Source of the DNA: Prevotella sp. CAG:732
GTDB lineage: Bacteria > Bacteroidota > Bacteroidia > Bacteroidales > Bacteroidaceae
Assembly: GCA_000436035.1 (NCBI GenBank)
Contig: FR893256.1
Location: 1,334-65,333 of the forward strand
Length of the DNA stretch: 64,000 bases
Reading direction: 5' to 3'
Below the pieces are notes generated by a model that saw only the letters and a program-made list of their open reading frames with translations, had not been told where the DNA came from and ran no database searches. Each line of letters begins with the position of its first letter. The stretch's first letter is position 1. Position numbers and translations under genes: made by a program. Below are positions 47,980 through 56,028 of the stretch, piece by piece.

Positions 47980-48921
47980 ATGAACTATTTTATTATAGAG
48001 AATAATCAACAAGTGGGTCCGTTGACCCTCGAACAACTTGTAGCCAGAAACATCACTTCTGACACACTCGTTTGGAAAGAAGGAATGGAAGACTGGCAAC
48101 CAGCCTGGAAGGTGGATGAACTCCACACGGTTCTAGACCAAATCCGAGCAAATGCCGAGCAGGCTGCTCAATCTCAGCAGAACTGCCAAGTTACTCCACC
48201 AGAGTATCAAGCTCAAGGTAACTATGGTTATCAAACTCAAGGTGGTAATCCAAACACTCCGCATCCAGAGCGTGATATGCTGACCCCAACTAAGCCAAAA
48301 TCTTATTTGGTTTGGAAAATCTTGGGTGGATTGTTTATCTTCTTGCTCATCGTCATGATGCTCAGCAACCCAAAGAAGGACCAGCACATCAACTCCATCC
48401 GCACAGAAGTAAGCAAGGCCATCGACAAGGGTACGGGTAATGGCAACGACATCTTCTCACAAGGATTCAAGATGATAGCTCGCATGATGGCAGGCAATGT
48501 CATCGACTCGGCTCTCGACCAACTCTTTGAGTACCATAACTATCTTCTCTTCTCCAAGGGAACAGTAACTTTGAATGACAAAGAACATACCGTAAGCTAT
48601 GGTATCTTCGGCAAGGTCATCACCATGAATGCCGACGATTTGCTGAAGGCAATGGAGAAAGACGATGATGTCAAGATAGAAGAGTCTTCCAATACTGTTA
48701 CATCATCTGATAATGACACCGACAGCGAGTCTGCTGATGATGTGAACGACAATGCTGAAGAATCTACTGATGCCAAGTCACAAATCAATAAAATGATTGA
48801 CAAAGCTGGTGGAAAGGTTCAGCAGAAGGTGGAAGAAAAAATAAACAAGAAAATGGAGGAAGTAGCAAGCGACTCTACCACCATTGAAAAGTTGATTGAC
48901 AAAATCTTTGACTTATTCTAG
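47980..48921 (+). CDS. GYF_2-domain single-TM protein with acidic tail
   Basis: 313 aa. Residues 1-50 form a GYF_2 (DUF4339) domain (YFIIENNQQVGPLTLEQL...LVWKEGMEDWQPAW). A Gln/Asn/Pro linker (60-105) leads to one TM helix (108-129). The remainder has a helical part, then a Ser/Asp/Glu-rich run (about 230-262) and a Lys/Glu helix. GYF_2 domains are thought to bind proline-rich peptides; function here unknown. ATG at 47980 is chosen because it starts the domain; an in-frame GTG further upstream adds only non-conserved residues. Confidence 0.82.
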   Translation: MNYFIIENNQQVGPLTLEQLVARNITSDTLVWKEGMEDWQPAWKVDELHTVLDQIRANAEQAAQSQQNCQVTPPEYQAQGNYGYQTQGGNPNTPHPERDMLTPTKPKSYLVWKILGGLFIFLLIVMMLSNPKKDQHINSIRTEVSKAIDKGTGNGNDIFSQGFKMIARMMAGNVIDSALDQLFEYHNYLLFSKGTVTLNDKEHTVSYGIFGKVITMNADDLLKAMEKDDDVKIEESSNTVTSSDNDTDSESADDVNDNAEESTDAKSQINKMIDKAGGKVQQKVEEKINKKMEEVASDSTTIEKLIDKIFDLF

Positions 48922-48975
48922 AACTATCGTGCATATTCTGAAATCCAAAGATTTAACAAGCATGATGCGATACGA

Positions 48976-49015
48976 AAAATCCTAGCAGCAAGACTTCAAG
49001 CTGCTAGGATTTTCT
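48976..49015. terminator. Bidirectional terminator between GYF gene and nth
   Basis: Stem AAAATCCTAGCAGC/GCTGCTAGGATTTT with a short loop and T-rich tail (CTTTT); it ends both convergent genes. Confidence 0.9.
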
Positions 49016-49016
49016 T

Positions 49017-49667
49017 TTATTCCAATTTGCTATCCTTCAAAAGTTTCGGACAGATGTCAGCAAACTGGCATTTACTACATTCTGGTTTGGCACTCTTGCA
49101 GACATATCTTCCATGCAGAAGAATCCAATGATGAGCGTTCGGGATATCCTCCTCCGGGATGTGCTTCATCAGATACTCCTCTACTTTGCGAGGTGTGTCA
49201 GCTGTCTTTGGTACCAAGCCCATACGATGGCTCACCCGATAGACGTGTGTGTCAACCGCCATGGTAGCCTTTCCAAACCACACGGCACGAATCACATTGG
49301 CAGTTTTTCTCCCGACGCCCGGCAAAGTGGTCAGTTGTGCCATCTCTTCCGGCACTTTACCCCCAAAATCAGTCACCATCTTGCGAGACATCTCCGAAAG
49401 ATGCTTCGCCTTGGCGTTGGGATAGCTGACGCTCTTGATGAGTTCGTATATATCCTCCACTTCCGCCTGCGCCATGCTCTTGGCATCAGGATAACGAGCA
49501 AACAAGGCAGGAGTCACCATATTGATGCGCTTGTCTGTGCATTGAGCCGAGAGTAAGGTGGCAACCAATAGTTGAAAGGCACTGCCAAACTGTAGCTCCG
49601 TAGATACGTGAGGCATGCTCTTTCGGAAATAATCCAAAACATATTGATAACGTTCTTTTCTTGTCAT
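49017..49667 (-). CDS. nth: Endonuclease III (DNA glycosylase/AP lyase)
   Basis: 216 aa. Helix-hairpin-helix LPGVGRKTANVI with the catalytic Lys, catalytic Asp in VDTHVYRVSHRMGL, and the C-terminal [4Fe-4S] loop C-x6-C-x2-C-x5-C (CKSAKPECSKCQFADIC). It removes oxidised pyrimidines in base excision repair. Normal length; monocistronic. Confidence 0.96.
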   Translation of the reverse strand: MTRKERYQYVLDYFRKSMPHVSTELQFGSAFQLLVATLLSAQCTDKRINMVTPALFARYPDAKSMAQAEVEDIYELIKSVSYPNAKAKHLSEMSRKMVTDFGGKVPEEMAQLTTLPGVGRKTANVIRAVWFGKATMAVDTHVYRVSHRMGLVPKTADTPRKVEEYLMKHIPEEDIPNAHHWILLHGRYVCKSAKPECSKCQFADICPKLLKDSKLE

Positions 49668-49713
49668 ACTACATGATTTATTTTACTAAAAATTTCCTAT
49701 TTTAATAACGCTA

Positions 49714-49735
49714 CACCTTATTATATATTATAAGG
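49714..49735. repeat. AT-rich imperfect palindrome CCTTAT...ATAAGG
   Basis: CCTTATTATATATTATAAGG lies in the 233-bp gap between nth and the ompH-like gene. A related form (CCTTAATTATATATTAGGG) follows uvrB at 35619-35637. No gene is visible in the gap. Confidence 0.4.
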
Positions 49736-49815
49736 CGGGAGATTTTTCATTCATGCCTTCACAAGAAATGACGAAAAAAGTAGGTATGGGATGATTACCT
49801 AACTAGGGACCAATT

Positions 49816-49878
49816 AAAAAGTCCCGAGGAAAAAATAAAAAAGTCGGGACTTTTTTCGAAAAAAGTCCCGACTTTTTT
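49816..49878. terminator. Perfect 20-bp hairpin terminator with a third competing arm
   Basis: Arms 49837-49856 and 49859-49878 are perfectly complementary (AAAAAAGTCGGGACTTTTTT and its inverse) with a 2-nt gap, just after the ompH-like gene stop on the minus strand. A further copy AAAAAGTCCCGA at 49816-49827 can pair with the middle arm. Works in both directions. Confidence 0.85.
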
Positions 49879-49900
49879 ATTTAAGCCCTTTTTGGGTAAA

Positions 49901-50509
49901 TTACTTCTTAGCTTGAGTCTCAGCAGCTACCTTGCCCTTGTAAGCCTTGTTCAAACCTGCGATAACCTCCTTGGTAATATCGTAAGCCTTATCAGCATAA
50001 AGCAAGTTGTCACCACTCTTAGAGAAGATGATGCTATACTTCTTGTCCTTGTTGTAGGCAGCCAAGTAGTGAGCGATACTGTCGTGGAGAGCATTGTTGT
50101 ACTTCTCCTGCTCAGCAGCGAACTCATTGCTCAAGCGCTGCTGCAAGCTCTGAAGATTAGCCTGGTCTCTCTGGATGGCAGCCTGCTGACTTTCAGCCTG
50201 CTCACGGCTAGTGAAGGCATTCTGCTGAATCTTCTGCTGGAAGTTGGCAGCGGCAGCCTGCAAAGCCTGACCCTTCTGTGCGATGGTAGCCTGGATGTTC
50301 TGACCCTTCTTCTCAAGGAGAGCAGAATATTCCTTAGCAAAAGTATATTGTGTCATGATAGAGTCAACCTCTACATACGCAATCTTCAACTCTGCTGGAG
50401 CCTTGCTCTCTGACTTAGCCTCTACCTGAGGCTGTGACTTGTTGCATGACACCAAAGCCAATGCAGCAACAGCTGCGAATGCAACTGAACTCAAAATATT
50501 CTTTTTCAT
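49901..50509 (-). CDS. OmpH/Skp-family lipoprotein
   Basis: 202 aa. Lipobox ALVSC (C22), then a beta/helix pattern typical of Skp: ELKIAYVEVDSIMTQY strand, long Gln/Ala-rich coiled coil (about 60-150), and closing KYSIIFSKSGDNLLYADKAYDIT. Skp chaperones unfolded outer-membrane proteins in the periplasm; the lipid anchor is a Bacteroidota feature. No acidic export signal after the Cys, so it should remain periplasmic. Confidence 0.88.
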   Translation of the reverse strand: MKKNILSSVAFAAVAALALVSCNKSQPQVEAKSESKAPAELKIAYVEVDSIMTQYTFAKEYSALLEKKGQNIQATIAQKGQALQAAAANFQQKIQQNAFTSREQAESQQAAIQRDQANLQSLQQRLSNEFAAEQEKYNNALHDSIAHYLAAYNKDKKYSIIFSKSGDNLLYADKAYDITKEVIAGLNKAYKGKVAAETQAKK

Positions 50510-50555
50510 TGTCCTTATTTATAATTTATTATTTACCATTGAAAAATTTGAAACA

Positions 50556-50750
50556 CTAGTAAGCCTTTCCTGCCTCACGAGCCTCACGATCTTGGTCGAT
50601 GACGCAATGGATGCCCTGCTTGCGCAGACCAGGGTTGTCGTGGATATGCTGCGAGGAGAACTTGCCGTTCTTCTTGAAAATCAGCTTTACGGAAAATAAT
50701 GCCATACAAATAGCAATTATTAACACGGATATAATGAATAATTTTAGCAT
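50556..50750 (-). CDS. 64-aa single-TM conserved-type small protein
   Basis: One N-terminal TM helix (residues 2-22), basic linker (FKKNGKFSSQHI) and a polar tail with GIHCVIDQDREAR. I have seen this tail pattern in small Bacteroidota membrane proteins, but no function is known to me. It has its own consensus promoter at 50790-50822. A 46-bp gap separates its stop from the upstream end of the ompH-like gene, so the two may be cotranscribed. Confidence 0.75.
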   Translation of the reverse strand: MLKLFIISVLIIAICMALFSVKLIFKKNGKFSSQHIHDNPGLRKQGIHCVIDQDREAREAGKAY

Positions 50751-50789
50751 TTTTATTACCTTTGCAGTGCCTTAATAGCACTTTTGGTT

Positions 50790-50822
50790 GCAAAGGTAAC
50801 ACTTTTCGGGGATATTCCCAAA
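50790..50822 (-). promoter_or_regulatory. Promoter of the 64-aa membrane protein gene
   Basis: Minus strand: TTTG (50819-50822), 20-nt spacer, TACCTTTGC (50790-50798). On the other strand a second TACCTTTGC at 50757-50765 points toward pepD, so the two starts face each other about 10 bp apart. Confidence 0.72.
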
Positions 50823-50870
50823 TAAAAAGTTAGAAATAGTGTATAATAAGTAATAAAATAACATAATAAG

Positions 50871-52337
50871 ATGGAGAAAATCGAATTGAAACCTGCTTGC
50901 GTGTTCGAGCAGTTTGCTAAAATCAACCAGATTCCTCGCCCTTCCAAGCACGAGGAGAAGATGATTGAGTACTTGAAGGAGTTTGGTGAAAGCCACAACT
51001 TGGAGACTGTTGTTGACAAGACGGGCAACGTCATCATCCGCAAGCCTGCCACCGCTGGCTTGGAGAACAGAGAGACCATCATCCTCCAGAGTCACATGGA
51101 TATGGTATGCGACAAACTCGTGGATGTGGAGTTTGATTTCCACAAGGATGCCATCCAGACCTATATCGATGGTGAGTGGATGAAATCTAAGGGCACAACA
51201 CTTGGTGCTGATGATGGTATCGGTTGTGCCATCGAACTCGCCATCCTCGACCGCAACGACATCGAGCATGGTCCTATCGAGTGTGTTTTCACACGTGATG
51301 AGGAAACTGGTTTGACTGGTGCTCATGGTATGGAGGCTGGTTTTATGACAGGCAAGATGCTCATCAACTTGGATTCTGAGGACGAAGGTCTCATCTTCGT
51401 TTCATGTGCTGGTGGTCAGACCACTCACGCCACTTTTGATTTCAAGCGTGAGGCTGCTCCTGAAGGTTACTTCTTCCTCCAACTTGCCTTGAAGGGCTTG
51501 AACGGCGGTCACTCTGGCGATGACATCGATAAAAAACGTGCCAACGCCATCAAGATTCTCGATCGATTCCTCTACTTGGAAATGGAGAAACTTAACGGCA
51601 ACGTCCGTTTGGCTAGTTTCAACAGTGGTAAGATGCACAATGCCATACCTCGTGATGGTCATGTAGTGTTCGCTGTCAGAAATAGCGACAAGGAGCAAGT
51701 ACGTGCCGACTGGAATATCTTTGCCTCAGAGGTAGAGGATGAGTTCCATGTAACTGAGAAAGAAATGCAGTTCTTTATGGAAAGTACTGATGCAACCGAT
51801 GTTATCGAAGCATCTGTAGCAGAGCGCATTATCATGGCATTGCAAGCAGTAGATAATGGCCCGTTGACAACTTGCCAGGATGAGGCTATCGCTTGGATGG
51901 TCGAGACCTCCAGCAATGTGGCTAGTGTAGCAACTGCCGAAAACCAGATAGACATTGTGGCTTCACAGCGAAGCAATGTGATGAGCAACTTGGAGAACAT
52001 GACCAACACCGTGAAGGCTGCCTTCCAGTTGGCTGGAGCCAAGGTAAGCGTCAGCGACAAGTATCCTGCTTGGAAGATGCGTGCCAATAGTGCCTTGACC
52101 GACCTCACCGTGAAGAGTTATGAAAAACTTTTCGGCAAGGAGCCATTGGTAAAGGGCATCCACGCCGGCTTGGAGTGCGGTCTCTTCTCAGAGAAATATC
52201 CTGAGTTGGATATGGTCAGCTTTGGTCCTACCCTCCGCAATGTCCACACCCCTCAGGAGGCTTTGCTCATCCCTACTGTCGAGATGGTATGGGATCATCT
52301 CTTGGAAATCCTTCGCAATGTTCCACAAAAGGCGTAA
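50871..52337 (+). CDS. pepD: Aminoacyl-histidine dipeptidase (PepD, M20)
   Basis: 488-aa di-zinc peptidase of family M20. Metal and catalytic residues are visible: LQSHMDMV (H75, D77), GTTLGADDGIG (D114/115), TRDEETGLTGA (catalytic Glu near 143) and the C-terminal HAGLECGLFSEKYP. It hydrolyses Xaa-His and other dipeptides in the cytosol, fitting peptide-fermenting Bacteroidales. Normal length. No convincing -33 is seen for its TACCTTTGC element. Confidence 0.94.
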   Translation: MEKIELKPACVFEQFAKINQIPRPSKHEEKMIEYLKEFGESHNLETVVDKTGNVIIRKPATAGLENRETIILQSHMDMVCDKLVDVEFDFHKDAIQTYIDGEWMKSKGTTLGADDGIGCAIELAILDRNDIEHGPIECVFTRDEETGLTGAHGMEAGFMTGKMLINLDSEDEGLIFVSCAGGQTTHATFDFKREAAPEGYFFLQLALKGLNGGHSGDDIDKKRANAIKILDRFLYLEMEKLNGNVRLASFNSGKMHNAIPRDGHVVFAVRNSDKEQVRADWNIFASEVEDEFHVTEKEMQFFMESTDATDVIEASVAERIIMALQAVDNGPLTTCQDEAIAWMVETSSNVASVATAENQIDIVASQRSNVMSNLENMTNTVKAAFQLAGAKVSVSDKYPAWKMRANSALTDLTVKSYEKLFGKEPLVKGIHAGLECGLFSEKYPELDMVSFGPTLRNVHTPQEALLIPTVEMVWDHLLEILRNVPQKA

Positions 52338-52445
52338 GGACAATAAGGATTCCAACTGATAATCAGTCCGTTTTCATGAGGTATGGTGATGCGTGAAGAC
52401 ACGTTTCGAAAGCGTTTTTATCATAAATTGTGAATGAATATACGA

Positions 52446-52489
52446 AAAGGCTCGTTGTTTTGTTAAACTTAGCAAAATAATGAGCCTTT
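52446..52489 (+). terminator. Terminator-like hairpin after pepD
   Basis: Seventeen-pair stem starting AAAGGCTC, with two G-U pairs, and a 10-nt loop. It ends 4 bp before the -33 of the next promoter. A T-run is short (TTTA). Confidence 0.7.
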
Positions 52490-52492
52490 ACT

Positions 52493-52525
52493 CTTGACAC
52501 GTATTGATATTTTGCTTATCTTTGC
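52493..52525 (+). promoter_or_regulatory. Promoter of the 37-aa peptide gene
   Basis: CTTG (52493-52496), 20-nt spacer, TATCTTTGC (52517-52525). Transcript start predicted near 52530, where a 10-codon mini-ORF (MKSFTNNKPK, 52529-52561) could begin, 4 nt before the peptide gene. Confidence 0.65.
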
Positions 52526-52565
52526 GGTATGAAATCATTTACAAACAATAAACCTAAGTAGAATT

Positions 52566-52679
52566 ATGAAAACGGATCAGACTAAGAACTATGGTGAGTA
52601 TGTGGATATCACAGCCGCCATTCAAGAAACAGTAGTAACACCCCATGATTTAATGGGAGGTGAAATTTGGTATAACTAA
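52566..52679 (+). CDS. 37-aa peptide with Gly-Gly motif and EIWYN tail
   Basis: Small gene with its own promoter (52493-52525) and strong terminator (52733-52779). The peptide opens MKTDQTKNYGEYVDIT, is polar and acidic, has no signal peptide or TM helix, and ends LMGG-EIWYN (G31, G32). A double glycine near the end followed by a short aromatic tail recalls leader peptides cut by C39 peptidase-transporters, but no transporter or modifying enzyme is in the window. Function unknown; it could also be a regulatory or inhibitory peptide. Confidence 0.5.
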   Translation: MKTDQTKNYGEYVDITAAIQETVVTPHDLMGGEIWYN

Positions 52680-52732
52680 CTTATTCGAATTATCAAATGT
52701 GATTCAGAAGTTTTTTATCTAAGAAAAAATAT

Positions 52733-52779
52733 AGGAGCACTTGTTGCCATGTTATTTGGCACAAGTGCTCCTTGTTTTT
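52733..52779. terminator. Terminator between peptide gene and ECF sigma gene
   Basis: Stem AGGAGCACTTGT/ACAAGTGCTCCT extended by GCC/GGC with one bulge, then TGTTTTT on the plus strand. Serves both convergent genes. Confidence 0.9.
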
Positions 52780-52799
52780 ATCCATTCAGGTTAAATGCG

Positions 52800-53327
52800 T
52801 TAAGCCAGCATACGTCTCATATATTTCCTCATTTCCTTTCTTGCAGCACCGAGACGATGCTCCACATGTTTATATGTAACATCCAACTTGATAGCTATCT
52901 CGCTCACCTTCATGCCGTCATAGACATTCAAGCGATAAATCTTACGCTGCTTGTCGCATAGTCTAGCAATGCCACGTTCCAAGAACTCGTTGATTTCTTT
53001 CACTGAGTAGATACTCTCCGTATCCTCGCTCTTCAACTTCGAGAAGTCGCCCTTGGTCAGGACATGCTCATGCTCTTCCAAATAATAATAGTGTCGCCAA
53101 TAGTCGCGTATCAGATTTTTGGCTATCGTGAAGACGAGGCAAGGCAGGGTGACGGGTGTTATCATCTTGTCCATCTGAAGAAGTCGCACAAATATGTTCT
53201 GCACGATATCCTCGCTCTCATCCGCATGTTGCAAATGAGAAGAGACGTATGTCATCAGTTCGTCGTAATGCTGAGAATAATAGTCAGCTATCAAGTTGGA
53301 TTTAGATTCTTTTTGTTCCATAGCCAT
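52800..53327 (-). CDS. ECF-type RNA polymerase sigma factor, no adjacent anti-sigma gene
   Basis: About 175 aa. Region 2: YDELMTYVSSHLQHADESEDIVQNIFVRLLQ; region 4: CDKQRKIYRLNVYDGMKVSEIAIKLDVTYKHVEHRL. The promoter on the minus strand (GTTG, 20 nt, TACCTTTGC at 53363-53371) predicts transcription from near 53356, so the Met at 53366 cannot be the start; ATG at 53325-53327 (or 53321) is used instead. Unlike SusCD-linked ECF sigmas it has no FecR-like anti-sigma or TonB receptor beside it. Target genes unknown. Confidence 0.85.
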   Translation of the reverse strand: MAMEQKESKSNLIADYYSQHYDELMTYVSSHLQHADESEDIVQNIFVRLLQMDKMITPVTLPCLVFTIAKNLIRDYWRHYYYLEEHEHVLTKGDFSKLKSEDTESIYSVKEINEFLERGIARLCDKQRKIYRLNVYDGMKVSEIAIKLDVTYKHVEHRLGAARKEMRKYMRRMLA

Positions 53328-53371
53328 CTGGATAAATAGATGTTTTTCTTTTACTAACGATTGCAAAGGTA

Positions 53372-53613
53372 ATAAAAAAAGACTACCGCACCAACTTTTT
53401 GTGAAGAAAATATGATGTTAAATTGATAAATGAAACATTTCAATCATAAGAGGAAACAAATAGTAATCGTTTTGAGTGCCATGAAGTAGAGCATAGCCCA
53501 ATCCCTTCATTCGCCCATATTACGCCAATGCTACATACGGGAAAGTTTGTGATACATCTGATGTGTGACAGTTTGTGCCATATTTTTGGCAGTTGCAAGA
53601 TGTAAAACTCAAT
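53372..53613. other. Intergenic stretch without a visible gene
   Basis: Between the ECF sigma promoter and the htpG promoter region. I see no gene and only small inverted repeats (for example ACATC-t-GATGT near 53553-53563). Confidence 0.6.
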
Positions 53614-53630
53614 TTGGCACGTTATTTGTA
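53614..53630 (+). promoter_or_regulatory. Sigma-54-like promoter upstream of htpG
   Basis: TTGGCACGTTATTTGTA matches the sigma-54 -24/-12 consensus (TTGGCACG, 4 nt, TTGC) except that the -12 GC reads GT and one flanking base differs. It lies about 100 bp before htpG, and no good TAnnTTTG element is seen there. Assignment is tentative. Confidence 0.4.
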
Positions 53631-53728
53631 TTATAGCGAGCGATGTCTTTCTGCTAGGATAGGCACACATGCCAAAGATGGCATTAAAATAAATATGTAT
53701 AATAGCAAAAACAACAAAAAGATATATT

Positions 53729-55786
53729 ATGGCACAAAAAGGTAATATTGGAGTAACGACAGAAAACATTTTCCCTGTCATCAAAAAATTCTTGTATTCT
53801 GACCACGACATCTTCCTCCGTGAGATGGTATCAAACGCCGTAGATGCCACACAGAAGTTGAAGACATTGGCAGCCCAGGGTGACTTCAAGGGCGAGGTTG
53901 GCGACACTACCGTACGCGTTTCACTCGACGAGAAGGCTGGCACTTTGACGATTAGCGACCACGGTATAGGAATGACCGAAGAAGAGATAGATAAATACAT
54001 CAACCAGATTGCATTTTCTGGTGTAACCGACTTCCTTGACAAGTATAAGGAAAATGCCAATGCCATCATCGGTCACTTTGGTCTCGGCTTCTACTCTTCA
54101 TTTATGGTAGCTAGCAAGGTGGAGATTGTCACCAAGAGCTATCAAGAGGGCGCCAAGGCTGTGAAATGGAGCTGCGATGGCTCTCCTGCCTTCGAAATCG
54201 AGGACGCAGAGAAGGCTGAGCGTGGTTCCGACATCATCCTCCACATCGCTGACGACTGCAAGGAGTTCCTACAGAAGAGCAAGATAGAGGATTTGCTCAA
54301 CAAGTACTGCAAGTTTATGGCTGTGCCTGTAGCTTTCGGCAAGAAGACAGAATGGAAGGATGGTAAGAACGTGGAGACAGACGAGGACAATATTATTAAT
54401 AATGTGGAACCTCTCTGGACCAAGACTCCTAGCACACTGAAGGACGAAGACTACAAGAGTTTCTATCGCACCCTCTATCCTATGCAGGACGAGCCATTGT
54501 TCTGGATTCACCTCAACGTTGACTTCCCATTCAACTTGACGGGTATCCTCTACTTCCCACGCATCAAGAACAACATCGATATGCAGCGCAACAAGATTCA
54601 GTTGTATTGCAACCAAGTCTTTGTCACTGACCAAGTTGAGGGTATTGTACCAGAGTTCTTGACTCTGCTTCATGGTGTCATCGACTCACCAGATATTCCA
54701 TTGAACGTGAGCCGTAGTTATCTCCAGAGCGACAGCAACGTGAAGAAGATTTCAACCTATATCACCAAGAAGGTGGCAGATCGTTTGAACTCTATCTTCA
54801 AGGAGAATCGCAAGGAATATGAGGAGAAGTGGGACGACCTCAAACTCTTCATCAACTATGGTATGCTCTCACAAGAGGACTTCTATGATCGTGCCAAGGA
54901 CTTCGCCCTCTTCAAGGATGTAGATGGCAAATACTTCACATTCGAGGAGTATAAGACACTGATCAAGGACAACCAGACCGACAAGGATGGCAACTTGGTA
55001 TATCTCTACGCCAACAATAAGGAGGAGCAGTACTCCTACATCGAGGCTGCCAAGGAGAAAGGCTACTCAGTGCTCGTCATGGATGGTCAGTTGGATACCC
55101 CAATGGTTAACATGCTGGAGCAGAAGTTGGAGAAGAGCCGCTTCACACGCGTAGATTCTGACATCATCGACCGCTTGATTGTGAAGGAAGATGCCAAAAA
55201 GACAGACCTAACCAAAGAGCAGACAGACAACTTGTCGCAAGTATTCCGCTCGCAGATGCCAAAACTCGACAAGACAGAGTTCATGGTAGAGGTACAGGCA
55301 TTGGGCGAGAACAGCAAGCCAGTGATGATTACCCAGAACGAATGGATGCGCCGTATGAAGGCTATGAGCCAGTTCCAGCAGGGAATGAACTTCTATGGAC
55401 AGATGCCAGATAGCTACTCTATCGTCTTGAACTCCGACCATTCTTTGGTCAAGAAGGTGTTGGAAGACTCTGAGGTACATACATCAGAGACTTTGAAGCC
55501 TATCTTGGCAGAGATCCGTGGTCAGGAAGCTCGCTTGGCAGCACTCCACCAGGAGCAGACCAAGAAGAAACCTGAGGAAATCACCCAGGAGGAGAAGGAT
55601 GACGTTCACAATACAGAGAAAGCCATCCAAGACGAAAAGGCAAAGCGTGACGAGATTGTTGCCAACTATGCAAAGGACAACAGCATCGTACATCAACTGA
55701 TCGACCTTGCATTGCTTCAGAATGGTATGTTGAAGGGCGCAGCCCTCGAAGCCTTCTTGAAGAGAAGTGTTGATTTAATTAAATAA
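53729..55786 (+). CDS. htpG: Hsp90-family chaperone HtpG
   Basis: 685 aa. N-terminal GHKL ATPase: FLYSDHDIFLREMVSNAVDA (catalytic Glu, Asn), DHGIGMT and GHFGLGFYSSF lid loops. Middle domain with VFVTDQVEGIVPEFLTLLHGVIDSPDIPLNVSRSYLQSD, and C-terminal dimerisation domain. Bacteroidota HtpG carries a slightly longer charged linker near the end (EQTKKKPEEITQEEKDD). Cytosolic ATP-dependent chaperone. Terminator at 55845-55905. Confidence 0.97.
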   Translation: MAQKGNIGVTTENIFPVIKKFLYSDHDIFLREMVSNAVDATQKLKTLAAQGDFKGEVGDTTVRVSLDEKAGTLTISDHGIGMTEEEIDKYINQIAFSGVTDFLDKYKENANAIIGHFGLGFYSSFMVASKVEIVTKSYQEGAKAVKWSCDGSPAFEIEDAEKAERGSDIILHIADDCKEFLQKSKIEDLLNKYCKFMAVPVAFGKKTEWKDGKNVETDEDNIINNVEPLWTKTPSTLKDEDYKSFYRTLYPMQDEPLFWIHLNVDFPFNLTGILYFPRIKNNIDMQRNKIQLYCNQVFVTDQVEGIVPEFLTLLHGVIDSPDIPLNVSRSYLQSDSNVKKISTYITKKVADRLNSIFKENRKEYEEKWDDLKLFINYGMLSQEDFYDRAKDFALFKDVDGKYFTFEEYKTLIKDNQTDKDGNLVYLYANNKEEQYSYIEAAKEKGYSVLVMDGQLDTPMVNMLEQKLEKSRFTRVDSDIIDRLIVKEDAKKTDLTKEQTDNLSQVFRSQMPKLDKTEFMVEVQALGENSKPVMITQNEWMRRMKAMSQFQQGMNFYGQMPDSYSIVLNSDHSLVKKVLEDSEVHTSETLKPILAEIRGQEARLAALHQEQTKKKPEEITQEEKDDVHNTEKAIQDEKAKRDEIVANYAKDNSIVHQLIDLALLQNGMLKGAALEAFLKRSVDLIK

Positions 55787-55844
55787 GGAATATGCTGTAG
55801 CATAAAAGAAACCATGCATATCTTGTGCATGATATATGAGACCC

Positions 55845-55905
55845 GTCCCCATCTCAACTAGCGTGATTACGACTAGCGCTAGTTTGAGTATGGGGACATT
55901 TTGTT
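55845..55905 (+). terminator. Large hairpin terminator after htpG
   Basis: GTCCCCAT/ATGGGGAC outer stem continuing into CTCAACTAGCG/CGCTAGTTTGAG, followed by ATTTTGTTTGTTT. Contains three CTAG tetramers. Confidence 0.82.
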
Positions 55906-55967
55906 TGTTTAAATAAGGTAGATAATTGCCTTCTAATATTAATAATGTTAAAAAATATCCGCTATAT

Positions 55968-55999
55968 TTTGCCATAACGACTAAAAACACTATCTTTGC
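55968..55999 (+). promoter_or_regulatory. Promoter of tRNA-Ser
   Basis: TTTG (55968-55971), 19-nt spacer, TATCTTTGC (55991-55999). Start near 56006, about 23 nt before the mature tRNA. The DUF4468 gene downstream has no separate promoter, so readthrough is possible. Confidence 0.75.
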
Positions 56000-56028
56000 A
56001 TTACTTTTTGAAACAATAGGAAGATTGG

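Noticed and set aside
52446..52489. Attenuator for the 37-aa peptide
   Set aside because: The hairpin ends before the peptide promoter's -33 element, so it belongs to pepD's 3' end.
53328..53366. Upstream start for the ECF sigma gene
   Set aside because: The -7 element at 53363-53371 places the transcript start inside this segment, so it cannot be translated.
53440..54069. 209-codon minus-strand frame across the htpG start
   Set aside because: Overlaps htpG antisense; the part outside htpG has no protein-like conservation that I can see.
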